Assembly: GCA_900100325.1 (NCBI GenBank)
Contig: LT629697.1
Coordinates: 3,159,423-3,223,422 of the forward strand
DNA: 64,000 bases
Direction: 5' to 3'
Source: Frankineae bacterium MT45
Lineage (GTDB): Bacteria > Actinomycetota > Actinomycetes > Mycobacteriales > Jatrophihabitantaceae
Below are positions 8,419-17,182 of this stretch, in pieces (within the stretch, counting starts at the first letter, position 1; the number at the start of each line of letters is the position of its first letter). The notes beneath the pieces were generated by a model. That model was not told where the DNA came from. It searched no databases and was given only the letters and a program-made list of their open reading frames with translations. Both the position numbers and the translations under genes were made by a program.

Positions 8419-9684
8419 ATGAGCCCGGCCGAACCTGCAACCGAGGACGCGACAAGCAGCGCGGACGAGTTCGTCGCCGAGTTCAACGCCGCGACCAAGC
8501 GGGCCCGTCGCCGATACATCGCCGTGGTCACCCTGGTCACCGCGGCCGCCGTGGCCATCTTCGTCACCATCGTGGCCCGCGGCGAGATCAGCCATGTCAC
8601 TAGCCACACCGCCTCTGCTGCACCGGCCACCGTCACCGCCGCCCCCCGCAGCCAGCCACTCACCGTCGCCTGGCGCACCGACGACACCACCGCCGTCGGC
8701 CAGCCGTTCTTCGGCGGCACCGTGGTCACGTACTCCAAGCACACCGTCAGCGGACGCGACGCACGCACCGGATCACCACGATGGACCTTCACGCGCTCAG
8801 ACCGGGTGCTCTGCTCGGTGATCCAGGAGTCCGGCAAGACGCAGGCGCTGTATTCGGCGAAGGGCGACTGCGACGAGCTGACCACCCTCGACACCGGAAC
8901 CGGCCAGCGCATTCAGGAGCGCACCCTGGATGACGACGGCAACCTGGTCGTCGGTACGCCGGTCGTCATCCCGGACAGCGACGCCCTCACCCTGGCCACC
9001 TCAACCCTGGTCCGGACGATCCGGATGAGCGACGGGCTGAACGGGTGGACCTACGTCGCGCCCGCGCAGTGCCAGAACCTGCGCGTCGTGCGGGGTAGCG
9101 CCGGTGTGTTGATCAGCCAGCACTGCACCGACGGGGACTACCTGCTGCTGCGGGACCTGACCGCCCCCGACAAGTCGGGTGAGAACACCACCGATCCGGT
9201 GAAGTGGCGCATCCGTACCGCGGCGGTGGTGCCGGCGGCCGCCGATTCCTTCGTCGCCGTGCTGAACCCGGCCACCCGGCAACTCATCCGCTATCAGCCC
9301 TCGAACGGCTCGGTGGTGGCGGGCGAGACAGCGCTCACCCCGGCCCCCTCCCCGCTCCGCCCGGTCCTGCAGACGCCGTCGGCCGACGGCGAGCTCCTAT
9401 GGTTCGGTGAGACCGTCTACGCACTCAACGATCACGGGACCAGGCAGCTCTGGTCCCGTGGCGCCACCACACTCCCCACCTTCAGTGGTCCGGGCACCGC
9501 CACCGGCTCCGACGACCTCACCACCCTGGCCATGCCGACCTCGACCGGCATCGCGATCCTGGACCCCACCAGCGGCGCGGTGCGCGAGTCGATACCGCTC
9601 AATGCTCCGCCGGCCAACAGCCGGATCATCACGCTGGGATCCGGATTCCTCGTCGCCGCCTCGTCGACTACGGTCTACAAATGA
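8419..9684 (+). CDS. Membrane-anchored protein with PQQ/WD40-like beta-propeller (Rv3212-like)
   Basis: A 421-residue protein with a short cytoplasmic N-terminus (about 32 residues, ending KRARRRYI), one membrane helix (VTLVTAAAVAIFVTIVA) and a large extracytoplasmic domain. That domain has repeated VxDARTGSPRWTF- and ALNDHGTRQLWSR-like strands typical of PQQ-enzyme/quinoprotein-like beta-propellers. No catalytic residues are recognised. The position after rhlE matches Rv3212 of M. tuberculosis, an uncharacterised Ala/Val-rich protein. ATG 8419 is preferred; GTG 8401 would add six residues. The stop overlaps the next start as ATGA, indicating co-translation with the hydrolase. Confidence 0.75.
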   Translation: MSPAEPATEDATSSADEFVAEFNAATKRARRRYIAVVTLVTAAAVAIFVTIVARGEISHVTSHTASAAPATVTAAPRSQPLTVAWRTDDTTAVGQPFFGGTVVTYSKHTVSGRDARTGSPRWTFTRSDRVLCSVIQESGKTQALYSAKGDCDELTTLDTGTGQRIQERTLDDDGNLVVGTPVVIPDSDALTLATSTLVRTIRMSDGLNGWTYVAPAQCQNLRVVRGSAGVLISQHCTDGDYLLLRDLTAPDKSGENTTDPVKWRIRTAAVVPAAADSFVAVLNPATRQLIRYQPSNGSVVAGETALTPAPSPLRPVLQTPSADGELLWFGETVYALNDHGTRQLWSRGATTLPTFSGPGTATGSDDLTTLAMPTSTGIAILDPTSGAVRESIPLNAPPANSRIITLGSGFLVAASSTTVYK

Positions 9685-10610
9685 TGCAACGACGCCCCGC
9701 ACCGACGGTCGAACTGGCCGAGCCGCGCCAGCTGGCTGACGTCGATGTGCCGCTGGTCAGCATCGACACCCGACGTGGCAGCTACGCCGCGTTGCAGATC
9801 GGTGATCGCTCCGCGCCCCACGTGCTGCTGGTGCCTGGGTTCACCGGGTCCAAGGAGGACTTCGCCCCGATCCTGCGCCCGATCGCCGACCAGGGCTACT
9901 TCGTCACGGCCCTCGACCAGCGTGGCCAGTACCAGACTCCCGGTGCCCGCTTGAGCGCAGACGGGGTCCCCAGCGAGGAGGAGACCGACTACAGCACCTC
10001 GGCCCTCGGCGAGGATCTTCTCGCCGTCGTCGAGGCGCTCGGTTCACCGATCCACCTCATCGGTCACTCCTTCGGTGGGTTGGTGTCGCGGGCCGCCGTC
10101 ATCGCCCGTCCGGGGGCCTTCGCATCCTTCGTCCTGATGGACTCCGGCCCGTCCGGGGTCGACGAGAGTCAGCGGGAGCGCCTCGACCTACTCCGGCCGG
10201 TGCTCCTCGAGTACGGCATCGAAGCGGTGTACCAAGGCATGGAGATGCTGGCGGCCGGCGAGGAGGGGTACTCGCCCCCGCCGCCGGAGTTGGCGGAGTT
10301 CCTGCATACGCGCTTCGTTGAGAGCAGCCCGACCATGCTTCTCGGAATGGGTGACGCGCTCCTGTCCGAGCCCGACCGGGTCGATGAGCTCAAGGCCACC
10401 GGGCTGCCGATCGCCGTGCTGCACGGGCGGGACGAGGACGTCTGGCTGCCACCGGTGCAGCAGGAGATGGCGCAGCGCCTCGGCGTCGAGCGGATAGTCA
10501 TCGTGGATGCCGCCCACTCCCCAGCCGCCGACAACCCGCAGCCGACGATCGACGCGCTCGTCGGTTTCTGGCGAAGGGGTGCGTCGCCGGCCGCAGAAGG
10601 TGCATCCTGA
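9681..10610 (+). CDS. Alpha/beta hydrolase
   Basis: A 309-residue alpha/beta hydrolase. VPGFTGSKEDF (about 51-61) is the oxyanion-hole loop, GHSFGG gives nucleophile Ser130, HGRDEDVW carries the acid, and DAAHSPAADNP carries the histidine. The substrate is not predictable; esterase, lipase or peptidase activity are all possible. The start ATG overlaps the stop of the preceding membrane-protein gene by 4 bp, so expression is coupled. A second ATG at 9684 is an equivalent start. There is no signal sequence, so it is likely cytoplasmic. Confidence 0.86.
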   Translation: MMQRRPAPTVELAEPRQLADVDVPLVSIDTRRGSYAALQIGDRSAPHVLLVPGFTGSKEDFAPILRPIADQGYFVTALDQRGQYQTPGARLSADGVPSEEETDYSTSALGEDLLAVVEALGSPIHLIGHSFGGLVSRAAVIARPGAFASFVLMDSGPSGVDESQRERLDLLRPVLLEYGIEAVYQGMEMLAAGEEGYSPPPPELAEFLHTRFVESSPTMLLGMGDALLSEPDRVDELKATGLPIAVLHGRDEDVWLPPVQQEMAQRLGVERIVIVDAAHSPAADNPQPTIDALVGFWRRGASPAAEGAS

Positions 10611-11433
10611 GGAGGTGAGTCTTCCCGAGCCCGGCCAGAACCGCGATCTCGGCTACTTCGGCCCACAGAGCGTCACCTGGCGGCTGCACTCCGACCCGCT
10701 GGCCCTGATCGGCGGGCTGCGGGCGTTGCTGCTGCAGGCGTTGCATCCGCAGGCGATGGCCCTGCTGGACGCTCAGTCCACCTTCCGGGACGCTCCCTGG
10801 CGACGGCTGCAGCGCACCGGCCTCTACGTGGCCACGGTCGCCTTCGCGCCGCAGGCCGAGGTCGACCGGATGGCGGCCCGGGTTCGGGCGATCCACCAGA
10901 AGCTCGGTGTCGTCGAGGTCGACCAGCTGATCTGGGTCCATGCCTGCGAGGTCGATTCGTTCCTGGTCAGCGCGCGGCGCTCCGGGCTGCGGCTCACCCC
11001 ACAGGAGGCCGACCAGTACCTGAGCGAACAGCAGATCGCAGCTGAACTGGTGGGGATCCCGCCCGGCGCCGTCCCCGCGTCCCGGCGCGACCTCAAGGAG
11101 TACTTCGCCGCGATGCGACCGCGATTGGATGCCACCGATGCGGCGCGCGCCGCGGCCAAGGTGATCCTTTTTCCGCCCATGCCGGTCCCGGCCCGGTTCG
11201 TGCTCCCGGCTCGGCTGGGGTGGACCGCGGTGAGTTCACTGGCCGTCGGCATGCTGCCGGGCTGGGCCAAGCGCATGTATCGGCTGCCTCCGCTGCCGGC
11301 CGGCGACACTGTCAATGCCCTAGCGCTGCGAAGTCTGCGGGTGGCCACAGCGCCGGTGCCGGCCCAGTATCGCCGCAGCCCGCTCTACCGCGATGCGCTG
11401 CGGCGGGCCGAAGCCAGCGAGCCTGCCGCCTGA
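10600..11433 (+). CDS. DUF2236 / MpaB-type oxygenase family protein
   Basis: A roughly 277-residue member of the DUF2236 (latex-clearing/MpaB-like) family of histidine-rich helical proteins; some members are haem-dependent oxygenases. Characteristic segments are YFGPQSVTWRLHSDPL near the start, LLLQALHPQAMA, DQLIWVHACEVDSFL and RAIHQKLG. The start is uncertain. GTG 10600 overlaps the end of the hydrolase gene and GTG 10615 lies just after GGAG; both leave the conserved core intact. It belongs to the same run of plus-strand genes as the hydrolase. Catalysis and substrate are unknown. Confidence 0.82.
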   Translation: MHPEEVSLPEPGQNRDLGYFGPQSVTWRLHSDPLALIGGLRALLLQALHPQAMALLDAQSTFRDAPWRRLQRTGLYVATVAFAPQAEVDRMAARVRAIHQKLGVVEVDQLIWVHACEVDSFLVSARRSGLRLTPQEADQYLSEQQIAAELVGIPPGAVPASRRDLKEYFAAMRPRLDATDAARAAAKVILFPPMPVPARFVLPARLGWTAVSSLAVGMLPGWAKRMYRLPPLPAGDTVNALALRSLRVATAPVPAQYRRSPLYRDALRRAEASEPAA

Positions 11434-11445
11434 GCCGCTACTCCC

Positions 11446-12378
11446 TTACCCCGCCGCCTCGGCCAGCCCGGACCAGGAGTCCAGCGCTCGCGAGGAGGCC
11501 TCCCCCGGCGGGCAGTTGCGCCGGAAGTCGCACCAGCTGCATTGATTGCCGGGCACGGCCGGGAACAGGTCATCGGCCACCGCTGTCTCGGCGGCCGTCA
11601 TCCCGGGCGGGCGCGGGTTCTCACCGGCTCGGGTGCGGGCCGGTGATTCACTGAGCAGCCCGGCAAGCGTGTCGGTGGTCGCGACGATGTCCTCGGCGCT
11701 GGCCTCGGCTCGCGCGATGTGCCGCTGCAGCGATTCGTCGGTGTGCTCGAAGGCTGCGACCGAACCGCTCGGCAGGTGATGCAGCTCCACCCGTCGACAC
11801 CCCTCACGCAGCGTGCGCCGGGCCCCGAGGGCATAGAGGGCAAGGGCGAGCGACCCGCGGGCGTCATCCTCGGACGGGATGTGCCGGCCGGTCTTGTAGT
11901 CGACGATCACGAGTTCGCCCTCACGCCGGTCGATCCGGTCGACCCGTCCGGAGACGGCGAGGCGCTCGGTGCGGGTCGCGACCGTCCGCTCAACCCCGAC
12001 CGGCTCGTCGTCGGCGTCGACGCCGCGCAGGTACTGCTCGACCCACTCCTTGGCCCGCGACCGCCAGGTCAGCGACTGCTCCAGGTCGCGGAATCCGTCG
12101 TGCTGCCAGTGACGCTCCACCAGCCAGCCGCCGTTCTCCGGGTTGCGTTTGGCGCGCGCCAACTGCCACCAGCGATGCAGTGCCAGGTGGACGACCGCCC
12201 CCATCGTGTTGTGCGCCCACGGGGCACCTCGCGGCGGTGTCGGGCGATCGAGGTAGGTCATCCGGTAGCGCCGCGGGCAGTCGAAGGTGGTCAACCGCGA
12301 CGGCGTGCAGGAGAAGAGCCGGGTCGGCATCGAGCCGAGTTGGAGCTGCTCGCCAACGTGCTGACCGGCCTGTGACAT
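11446..12378 (-). CDS. RecB-family exonuclease, PD-(D/E)XK with 4-Cys iron-sulfur signature
   Basis: A 310-residue single-domain nuclease of the RecB/AddB/Cas4 superfamily, like Rv2119. One cysteine near the N-terminus (Cys34 in FDCPRRYRM) and three near the C-terminus (Cys280, Cys283, Cys289 in CSWCDFRRNC) match the 4Fe-4S arrangement of AddB and Cas4. The nuclease core has GAVVHLALHRWW (histidine of motif I) and LVIVDYKTGRH, where the D...(E/D)xK residues sit. It likely cuts or trims single-stranded DNA in repair. ATG 12378 is used; ATG 12330 (MPTRLFS) is a possible shorter start. Confidence 0.86.
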   Translation of the reverse strand: MSQAGQHVGEQLQLGSMPTRLFSCTPSRLTTFDCPRRYRMTYLDRPTPPRGAPWAHNTMGAVVHLALHRWWQLARAKRNPENGGWLVERHWQHDGFRDLEQSLTWRSRAKEWVEQYLRGVDADDEPVGVERTVATRTERLAVSGRVDRIDRREGELVIVDYKTGRHIPSEDDARGSLALALYALGARRTLREGCRRVELHHLPSGSVAAFEHTDESLQRHIARAEASAEDIVATTDTLAGLLSESPARTRAGENPRPPGMTAAETAVADDLFPAVPGNQCSWCDFRRNCPPGEASSRALDSWSGLAEAAG

Positions 12379-12395
12379 AGCGCCACCGTAGTGGA

Positions 12396-13259
12396 TCAGG
12401 CTGACAACCTGATCGGAGCGCGGGCCGAGCTGCGCGACACCAGCCGCTCGTACTCAGCCGGGTCGGTAGTGCAGGCGCCGAGCCGGGTCGTCTTGTTCGT
12501 CCCGTGGTAATCAGAGGCACCGGTTCCGACCAGATCGAGGTCCGTCGCCAGCCCGCGCAGCGCGGCGCGATCCTCGGGGGCATGGTCGGGATGATCGATC
12601 TCGATGCCGTCCAGCCCAGCCGTGGTCATCGCCTCGATGACGTCCACCCCAACCACCGGGCCGCGCCGATGGGCGAAGGGATGGGCGAAGACGGTCAGGC
12701 CACCCGCAGCCCGTACCAGCTCGATCGCCGTGAAGACATCGGTGTCGACCTTCTTCGCGTAGTACTTTCCGCGAGCGGAGAGCAGCTCGTCGAAGGCCTC
12801 GTTCACCGATCCGACGACGCCGTTCTCGACCAGCACCCGTGCGATATGCGGACGCCCTACGGCACCTCCGCCGGCGAGCTCGGTGACCCGCTCCCAGGTG
12901 ACGGGGTACCCGTCGGCCTCCAGGTTGCGCACGATCTGCTCACCGCGGCCGAGGCGGCTCTCGCGCAGTCGAATCCGCTCCTGGCGCAGGCCTTCGTTGT
13001 CGGGGTCGTAGAGGTACCCCAGCAGGTGCAGGCTGATGTCGAATCCGTCCGGGCGCGTGTAGACGCAGGAGAACTCAGTGCCCGGAACGAGGGTCATCCC
13101 GACCGGAAGGGCTGCGGCGGCCTCGGCCCAGCCGCCCGTGGTGTCGTGGTCGGTGATGGCCAGCACCGTCAGCCCAGCCGCCTTCGCGTTCAGGACGAGC
13201 TCGGTCGGCGAGTCGGTGCCGTCGGAGGCCAGCGAATGGGTGTGCAGATCAATCGTCAC
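12396..13259 (-). CDS. PHP-domain metal-dependent phosphoesterase (TrpH/YciV-like)
   Basis: A 287-residue PHP-domain protein. The first metal-binding motif DLHTHS (4-9) is followed by SDGTDSP, ITDHDTTGG and then HLLGYLY, GRPHIARVL, FAHPFAHRRG and a late GASDYHG, the set of His/Asp ligands that bind three metals. Relatives hydrolyse 3',5'-nucleoside bisphosphates or 5'-phosphates of short oligonucleotides, so this could act with the adjacent RecB-like nuclease in nucleotide recycling; that link is inference. The start is GTG 13259. Only 17 bp separate it from the nuclease gene. Confidence 0.86.
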   Translation of the reverse strand: MTIDLHTHSLASDGTDSPTELVLNAKAAGLTVLAITDHDTTGGWAEAAAALPVGMTLVPGTEFSCVYTRPDGFDISLHLLGYLYDPDNEGLRQERIRLRESRLGRGEQIVRNLEADGYPVTWERVTELAGGGAVGRPHIARVLVENGVVGSVNEAFDELLSARGKYYAKKVDTDVFTAIELVRAAGGLTVFAHPFAHRRGPVVGVDVIEAMTTAGLDGIEIDHPDHAPEDRAALRGLATDLDLVGTGASDYHGTNKTTRLGACTTDPAEYERLVSRSSARAPIRLSA

Positions 13260-13294
13260 CGGTCCAGCCTATCGACGCCGGGCGCCGGACCTGC

Positions 13295-14017
13295 TCATCG
13301 TGGCGGCTCGCCGGGGTTCGATCGCTGCGTCGACGTTACGTCGATGCGCGGCAGCGGTGACGTGTCGTGCCGTGTGGGGTCGTCGTATCCGCCCCGCGTG
13401 TCGAAGTAGTCCTCGTCGAACCCGGGAGTACTCGGCCCCACGTCCAGGAGCAGCTCACGAGGCGCGTCCGGGACGTCGGCGGGGGTGGCGGGGGATGGCG
13501 ATGTCGGCGGCGGGGCGTCTTCCGGGTCGGTGGTGGCGGCCGTGCCGAAGAGCTGGTTCGAGATCTGCTGATAGTGCTTATCCGGGCCGCTGATGTAGTC
13601 GATGCGGCTCAGCGCCTGATCCTGCCCGGCCGACTCGATGATGAAGGTGCCGTAGTCGAGCAGACGCCCCAGCACGCTCTGCTGATACGTCAGGTCGGTG
13701 ACCTTCGTCAGCGGCATGATGGCAACCTTGCGAGTGGCGATGCCGGAGATCAGGATGACCCGCTTCTTGGTGACGACGAGGCGCTCGATATGCCAGTCCA
13801 GGACGATCCAGGCGAACCATCCGGTGCTGAGGATCAGGAAGCTGGCCGCCATGAGCCGCAGAATCTCTACGTCCTGGAAGAAGCCCAGAGCGAGGAATCC
13901 ACCGATCAGAAATGCCAAGTACCAGAGGCCAGACTCGGCCAGCGAGGCCCAGTGCCGACGGACCTCGAAGACGACGCCCTCGGTCGGCAGCAGGTAGCGC
14001 TCGACGACATCGGCCAT
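13295..14017 (-). CDS. Membrane protein with bacterial PH domain (YdbS-like)
   Basis: A 240-residue membrane protein. Two hydrophobic segments lie near residues 29-47 and 52-72, followed by a bacterial pleckstrin-homology-like domain: LDWHIERLVVTKKRVILISG, then VAIMPLTKVTDLTYQQS and YGTFIIESAG, the usual bPH_2 signature. From about residue 150 the tail is Pro/Asp/Thr-rich and disordered. Function is unknown; relatives are thought to sense or organise the membrane. ATG 14017 is the only good start. A 51-codon membrane-protein gene lies just upstream on the same strand, 11 bp away. Confidence 0.82.
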   Translation of the reverse strand: MADVVERYLLPTEGVVFEVRRHWASLAESGLWYLAFLIGGFLALGFFQDVEILRLMAASFLILSTGWFAWIVLDWHIERLVVTKKRVILISGIATRKVAIMPLTKVTDLTYQQSVLGRLLDYGTFIIESAGQDQALSRIDYISGPDKHYQQISNQLFGTAATTDPEDAPPPTSPSPATPADVPDAPRELLLDVGPSTPGFDEDYFDTRGGYDDPTRHDTSPLPRIDVTSTQRSNPGEPPR

Positions 14018-14028
14018 CGGCTTGATGC

Positions 14029-14184
14029 CTAGAGCTTGTCGATGAAGTCCGACACGCCGTGGGCGGTGTTCATGACGCCGTGCCAGAGGTTGTGCGAGAT
14101 TTTGGCGGCATCATCTGGCGACGTGACGATGAAGAAGAGCACGAACGCCACCACGACGGCGCTGATCAGCTTTTTCGTGTCCAC
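14029..14184 (-). CDS. Small single-pass membrane protein, 51 residues
   Basis: The frame starts at GTG 14184, with GGAG five bases upstream, and encodes MDTKKLISAVVVAFVLFFIV, a positively charged lead into one membrane helix, then a polar amphipathic tail (AAKISHNLWHGVMN) ending FIDKL. The frame continues upstream without a stop, but the ribosome site favours this short product. It sits directly upstream of the PH-domain membrane protein and is probably co-transcribed with it. I recognise no family. It could be a partner or regulator of that membrane protein. Confidence 0.6.
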   Translation of the reverse strand: MDTKKLISAVVVAFVLFFIVTSPDDAAKISHNLWHGVMNTAHGVSDFIDKL

Positions 14185-14316
14185 TTGCACTCCAGTCCGT
14201 ATCCATACGACTCCAGTCATGTTTCTATCCGATTCGCGGGCCACCTGCGGCAGGCGCGCCGCTGTGAGGCGACACACATCAGGCCTCGCCGGCGACGAAC
14301 CGCCAGACTGGTAGCC

Positions 14317-14724
14317 GTGAGCACGACTCGTATCCGCGCCGCCGGGGGCGTTCTCCTGGACGGTCGACGCCGGCTTCTGGTGATCGAGCGCGCCCGCGAA
14401 CCGTGGGCCGGCACCTGGTCGATCCCGGGCGGAAAGTGCGATCACGACGAGACGAGCGACGCGACCTGCCGGCGTGAGGTGGCCGAGGAGACGGGACTCG
14501 CGGTGACGATCCTGCGACGCCTCGGCACGGTCGAGGACCGGATCGATGACGGCAGCGTCGTCTACGAGATCGATGACTATCTCTGCGATGTCGTCGGCGG
14601 CTCACTGCGAGCCGCCGACGACGCCGCTCAGGCCCGCTGGGTCACCCGGGCCGAACTCGAGCAGCTACCGCTGGTGCCCGGCCTGCTGACGGCGCTCACC
14701 CGGTGGGGCGTGCTCCCCGACTAG
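14317..14724 (+). CDS. Nudix hydrolase
   Basis: A 135-residue Nudix pyrophosphohydrolase. The complete Nudix box GX5EX7REUXEEXGU occupies about residues 39-61, with GGKCDHDE and CRREVAEETGL. The fold is otherwise minimal, with the preceding WSIPGG and a C-terminal ARWVTRAELEQLPLVPG segment typical of the MutT/ADP-ribose group. The substrate cannot be told from the motif. GTG 14317 (VSTTRIRAAGG) is the chosen start and has no clear Shine-Dalgarno, so it may be leaderless. Its 3' end overlaps the convergent MaoC gene by 4 bp. Confidence 0.88.
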   Translation: MSTTRIRAAGGVLLDGRRRLLVIERAREPWAGTWSIPGGKCDHDETSDATCRREVAEETGLAVTILRRLGTVEDRIDDGSVVYEIDDYLCDVVGGSLRAADDAAQARWVTRAELEQLPLVPGLLTALTRWGVLPD

Positions 14725-15227
14725 CGCGGGATCGGCGTGGGACGGCCGGGCTGCTCGCCACCGCGGGCGTCGATGTACTCCTTGGTCGGGACCATGACTT
14801 TGCGCCGGAAAATACAGACGATTGTGCCGTCCTGCTTGTAGCCGATCGTCTCGACGTAGACGACGCCCCGGTCAGTCTTCGACTTCGACGGAGTCTTCTC
14901 CAGCACCTTCGTCTCGCCGTAGATCGTGTCGCCGTGGAAGGTGGGGGCGACGTGGCGCAGCGACTCGACCTCGAGGTTGGCGATCGCCTTGCCGCTGACG
15001 TCCGGAACGCTGAGACCCAGCAGGAGCGAGTAGACGTAGTTGCCCACGACCACGTTCTTGCCGAAGTCCGTCGTCTTCTCGGCGTAGTTGATGTCCAGGT
15101 GCAGCGGGTGGTGGTTCATCGTGATGAGGCAGAACAGGTGGTCGTCGTACTCGGTGACCGTCTTACCGGGCCAGTGCTTGTAGACCGCGCCGACCTCGAA
15201 CTCTTCGTAGTACCGACCAAACTGCAC
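14721..15227 (-). CDS. MaoC-family acyl dehydratase / hydratase
   Basis: A 168-residue hot-dog-fold protein of the MaoC family (2-enoyl-CoA hydratase or mesaconyl-CoA hydratase type). It opens QFGRYYEEFEVGAVYKHW, a family-typical start, and has ITMNHHPLHLDINYA with the Asp/His catalytic region, then VVVGNYVYSLLLGLS. The start is GTG 15227, with GAGGAG seven bases upstream. It is probably a homodimer acting on acyl-CoA, perhaps in beta-oxidation or dicarboxylate metabolism; neighbours give no pathway. It is divergent from the corA gene and convergent with the Nudix gene. Confidence 0.87.
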   Translation of the reverse strand: MQFGRYYEEFEVGAVYKHWPGKTVTEYDDHLFCLITMNHHPLHLDINYAEKTTDFGKNVVVGNYVYSLLLGLSVPDVSGKAIANLEVESLRHVAPTFHGDTIYGETKVLEKTPSKSKTDRGVVYVETIGYKQDGTIVCIFRRKVMVPTKEYIDARGGEQPGRPTPIPR

Positions 15228-15261
15228 GTTGCACTCCTCATACGAATCCGTGTGGATGAAT

Positions 15262-15290
15262 TTGCTCCCTGCTGGGTCAAACGTTGCTAT
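15262..15290 (+). promoter_or_regulatory. Candidate sigma-A promoter for corA
   Basis: TTGCTC (15262-15267) and TGCTAT (15285-15290) are spaced by 17 bp in the 94-bp gap between the divergent MaoC and CorA genes, about 31 bp before the CorA ATG. The match is moderate and has not been tested. Confidence 0.35.
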
Positions 15291-15321
15291 CTTGCACGAT
15301 CGTTCGCTTCAAGGGGGCAGA

Positions 15322-16476
15322 ATGTGGCGCGTGACTAATCGTGCTCGACGTCATATCCCCCGCCCGAGCTCCTTCCGCCCGGCGGCGCTGCGCCCGACCC
15401 AACGCCAAGTCGCCGGCCCTTGGATTCCCGACGTCGAGCGCAGCACCGCCATTGTCGACTGCGCCGTCTATGTCGACGGTGTTCGCCAGGAGCCTGGTCA
15501 CGACGAGCGGGGACGCCCCGACTGGCGTGCGGCCCACGACCAGGTCGTCTCCACCGGAACGGGATTCGTCTGGATCGGCCTGCACGAGCCCAGCAACGCT
15601 CAGTTGGCCGGGTTGGCCGAGCACTTCAACCTGCACCCGCTCGCCGTCGAGGACGCGGTTTCGGCCCATCAGCGGCCGAAGTTGGAGAGCTACGACGACG
15701 AGATGCTCTTTGCCGTCGTGAAGACCGTGCACTACGACGAGACCGCGGTCTCTGAGACCGACCCTTCGACAGCGGTTGAGGTGGTGGACACCGGCGAGGT
15801 GATGGTCTTCCTCGGCAGCGACTACGTGATCACGGTGCGACACGGAGAGCACGGTGGACTCCACGCCCTGCGCAAGCGTCTGGAGCAGCAGCAGGCCCTG
15901 CTGGCCGAGGGCCCGTCATCCGTGCTGCACGGCATTCTTGACCATGTGGTGGACGACTATCTGGCCGTCGCCGAGGCACTGCAGCGTGACATCGACGAGA
16001 TGGAGGTGGCGGTCTTCGGCGGCGCCGCCCGCTCGGTCGACACCAACCGGATGTACATCCTGAAGCGTGAGGTTCTCGCACTGCAGCGCTCCGCCGCTCC
16101 GCTCACCGCCCCACTGCGCTCACTCGGCGGTACCGAGATGCCGCTGGTCGCCGAGGAGTTCCGGGAGTACTTCCGCGACGTCAACGATCATCTGGGGCAG
16201 GTGATCGACCAGGTGACGGCCTTCGACGACCTGCTGAATACCCTCGTGTCGGCGCACCTGGCTCAGGTGTCGGTGGTCCAGAACGAGGACATGCGCAAGA
16301 TCTCGGCCTGGGTCGCCATCGCGGCCGTGCCGACCATGGTGGCCGGAATCTACGGCATGAACTTCACCCACATGCCGGAGCTGCGTTGGCGGTTCGGGTA
16401 TCCGATGGTCGTTGGAATCGTCGTCTGCGTCTGCCTCTGGCTGCATCGTTCCTTCAAACGGGCCGGCTGGCTGTAG
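15322..16476 (+). CDS. corA: CorA-family magnesium/cobalt transporter
   Basis: A 384-residue CorA-like divalent-cation channel. The cytoplasmic domain spans about residues 1-310, with a long helical stretch (ALRKRLEQQQALL and NRMYILKREVLALQRS). Two C-terminal membrane helices follow: the pore helix region KISAWVAIAAVPTMVAGIYGMNF, carrying the signature GMN motif, and VVGIVVCVCLWLHRSF. A short basic tail (KRAGWL) ends the protein, the usual CorA topology. The start is ATG 15322 after AAGGGGGC. It forms a homopentamer in the membrane. The first 40 residues are Arg-rich and variable. Confidence 0.92.
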   Translation: MWRVTNRARRHIPRPSSFRPAALRPTQRQVAGPWIPDVERSTAIVDCAVYVDGVRQEPGHDERGRPDWRAAHDQVVSTGTGFVWIGLHEPSNAQLAGLAEHFNLHPLAVEDAVSAHQRPKLESYDDEMLFAVVKTVHYDETAVSETDPSTAVEVVDTGEVMVFLGSDYVITVRHGEHGGLHALRKRLEQQQALLAEGPSSVLHGILDHVVDDYLAVAEALQRDIDEMEVAVFGGAARSVDTNRMYILKREVLALQRSAAPLTAPLRSLGGTEMPLVAEEFREYFRDVNDHLGQVIDQVTAFDDLLNTLVSAHLAQVSVVQNEDMRKISAWVAIAAVPTMVAGIYGMNFTHMPELRWRFGYPMVVGIVVCVCLWLHRSFKRAGWL

Positions 16477-16522
16477 CGCTGTCCGCGGGCAGCACTCCTC
16501 GAGCCGCCGACCACGGACTCAC

Positions 16523-16571
16523 TCGAGCATTGCTCAGGCGAGCATTGCGGTCAGGCGAGAATTGCGCTCAG
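16523..16571. repeat. Tandem array, 17-bp period, at the SUFU-gene stop codon
   Basis: Three consecutive units ending CTCAG or GTCAG (16523-16537 shortened, 16538-16554, 16555-16571) repeat GCGAGcATTGCgcTCAG with substitutions. The last unit contains the stop codon of the minus-strand SUFU gene (16568-16570). Two other arrays in the window have the same 17-bp period. Confidence 0.8.
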
Positions 16572-17137
16572 TCCAGCTTCGCGCCCGGCCGGCCGAGGTC
16601 GAGTAGATCCACGCCCTGCAGGTTCCAGCGCTCAGTGAGCGCATCGCTGCCGTGCACGCGAGCCCAAGCCAGCTCGTTGGCCGTCGCGGGCAGCAGGCGG
16701 AGGAACTCGACCGCACCGCCATCGAAGTCCAGGCGCGCCAATTCTGCCGCCACCACGATGGCACCGGTGCAGCGCGATCCGCTGGCCAAGGGGGTCTCCA
16801 GGTCGATCCGCGAGCCGGCCGAGTAGACCAGTCCCTCGACGACCGGCGCCGACGCGAGGACCGCGAGCTGGCGCCAGAGGTCTCCGCCGTCGCCTCGGCA
16901 CTGCATCACGAGTTCGGCCCGTGGACCGTCCTCGGCTACCACCAACTCATCGCCACCGGTCATCGGGCGCCTCGCCATCCCCAGGCTCACATAGTTGACG
17001 ACCTCGGCCAGACCTTCGAAGCGGAGCACATCCATCGGCTCGACGCCGAGGAACGAGACCGAGGCCCGGGCCGGCTCCGCCTCGAAATACGCACGGTAGG
17101 ACTGCTCGACCAGGGTCAGGATCTCATCAGGCGACAC
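16568..17137 (-). CDS. Suppressor-of-fused (SUFU) domain protein
   Basis: A 189-residue protein of the bacterial SUFU family. The segments EVVNYVSLGMARRPM, AELVMQCRGDGGDLWRQLAVLAS and FLRLLPATANELAWARVHGSDALTERW match the family's pattern. Bacterial SUFU proteins have been proposed as immunity proteins of polymorphic-toxin systems. Here the protein lies 45 bp downstream of a WXG100-type gene on the same strand, but no toxin gene is next to it, so an immunity role remains inference. The start is GTG 17137. There is no signal peptide, so it is cytoplasmic. A 17-bp tandem repeat covers the 3' end. Confidence 0.8.
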   Translation of the reverse strand: MSPDEILTLVEQSYRAYFEAEPARASVSFLGVEPMDVLRFEGLAEVVNYVSLGMARRPMTGGDELVVAEDGPRAELVMQCRGDGGDLWRQLAVLASAPVVEGLVYSAGSRIDLETPLASGSRCTGAIVVAAELARLDFDGGAVEFLRLLPATANELAWARVHGSDALTERWNLQGVDLLDLGRPGAKLD

Positions 17138-17182
17138 AGTTGATAGAGCGTAGTGCAGGGCAGACCGACCCGACGGCGGGCC

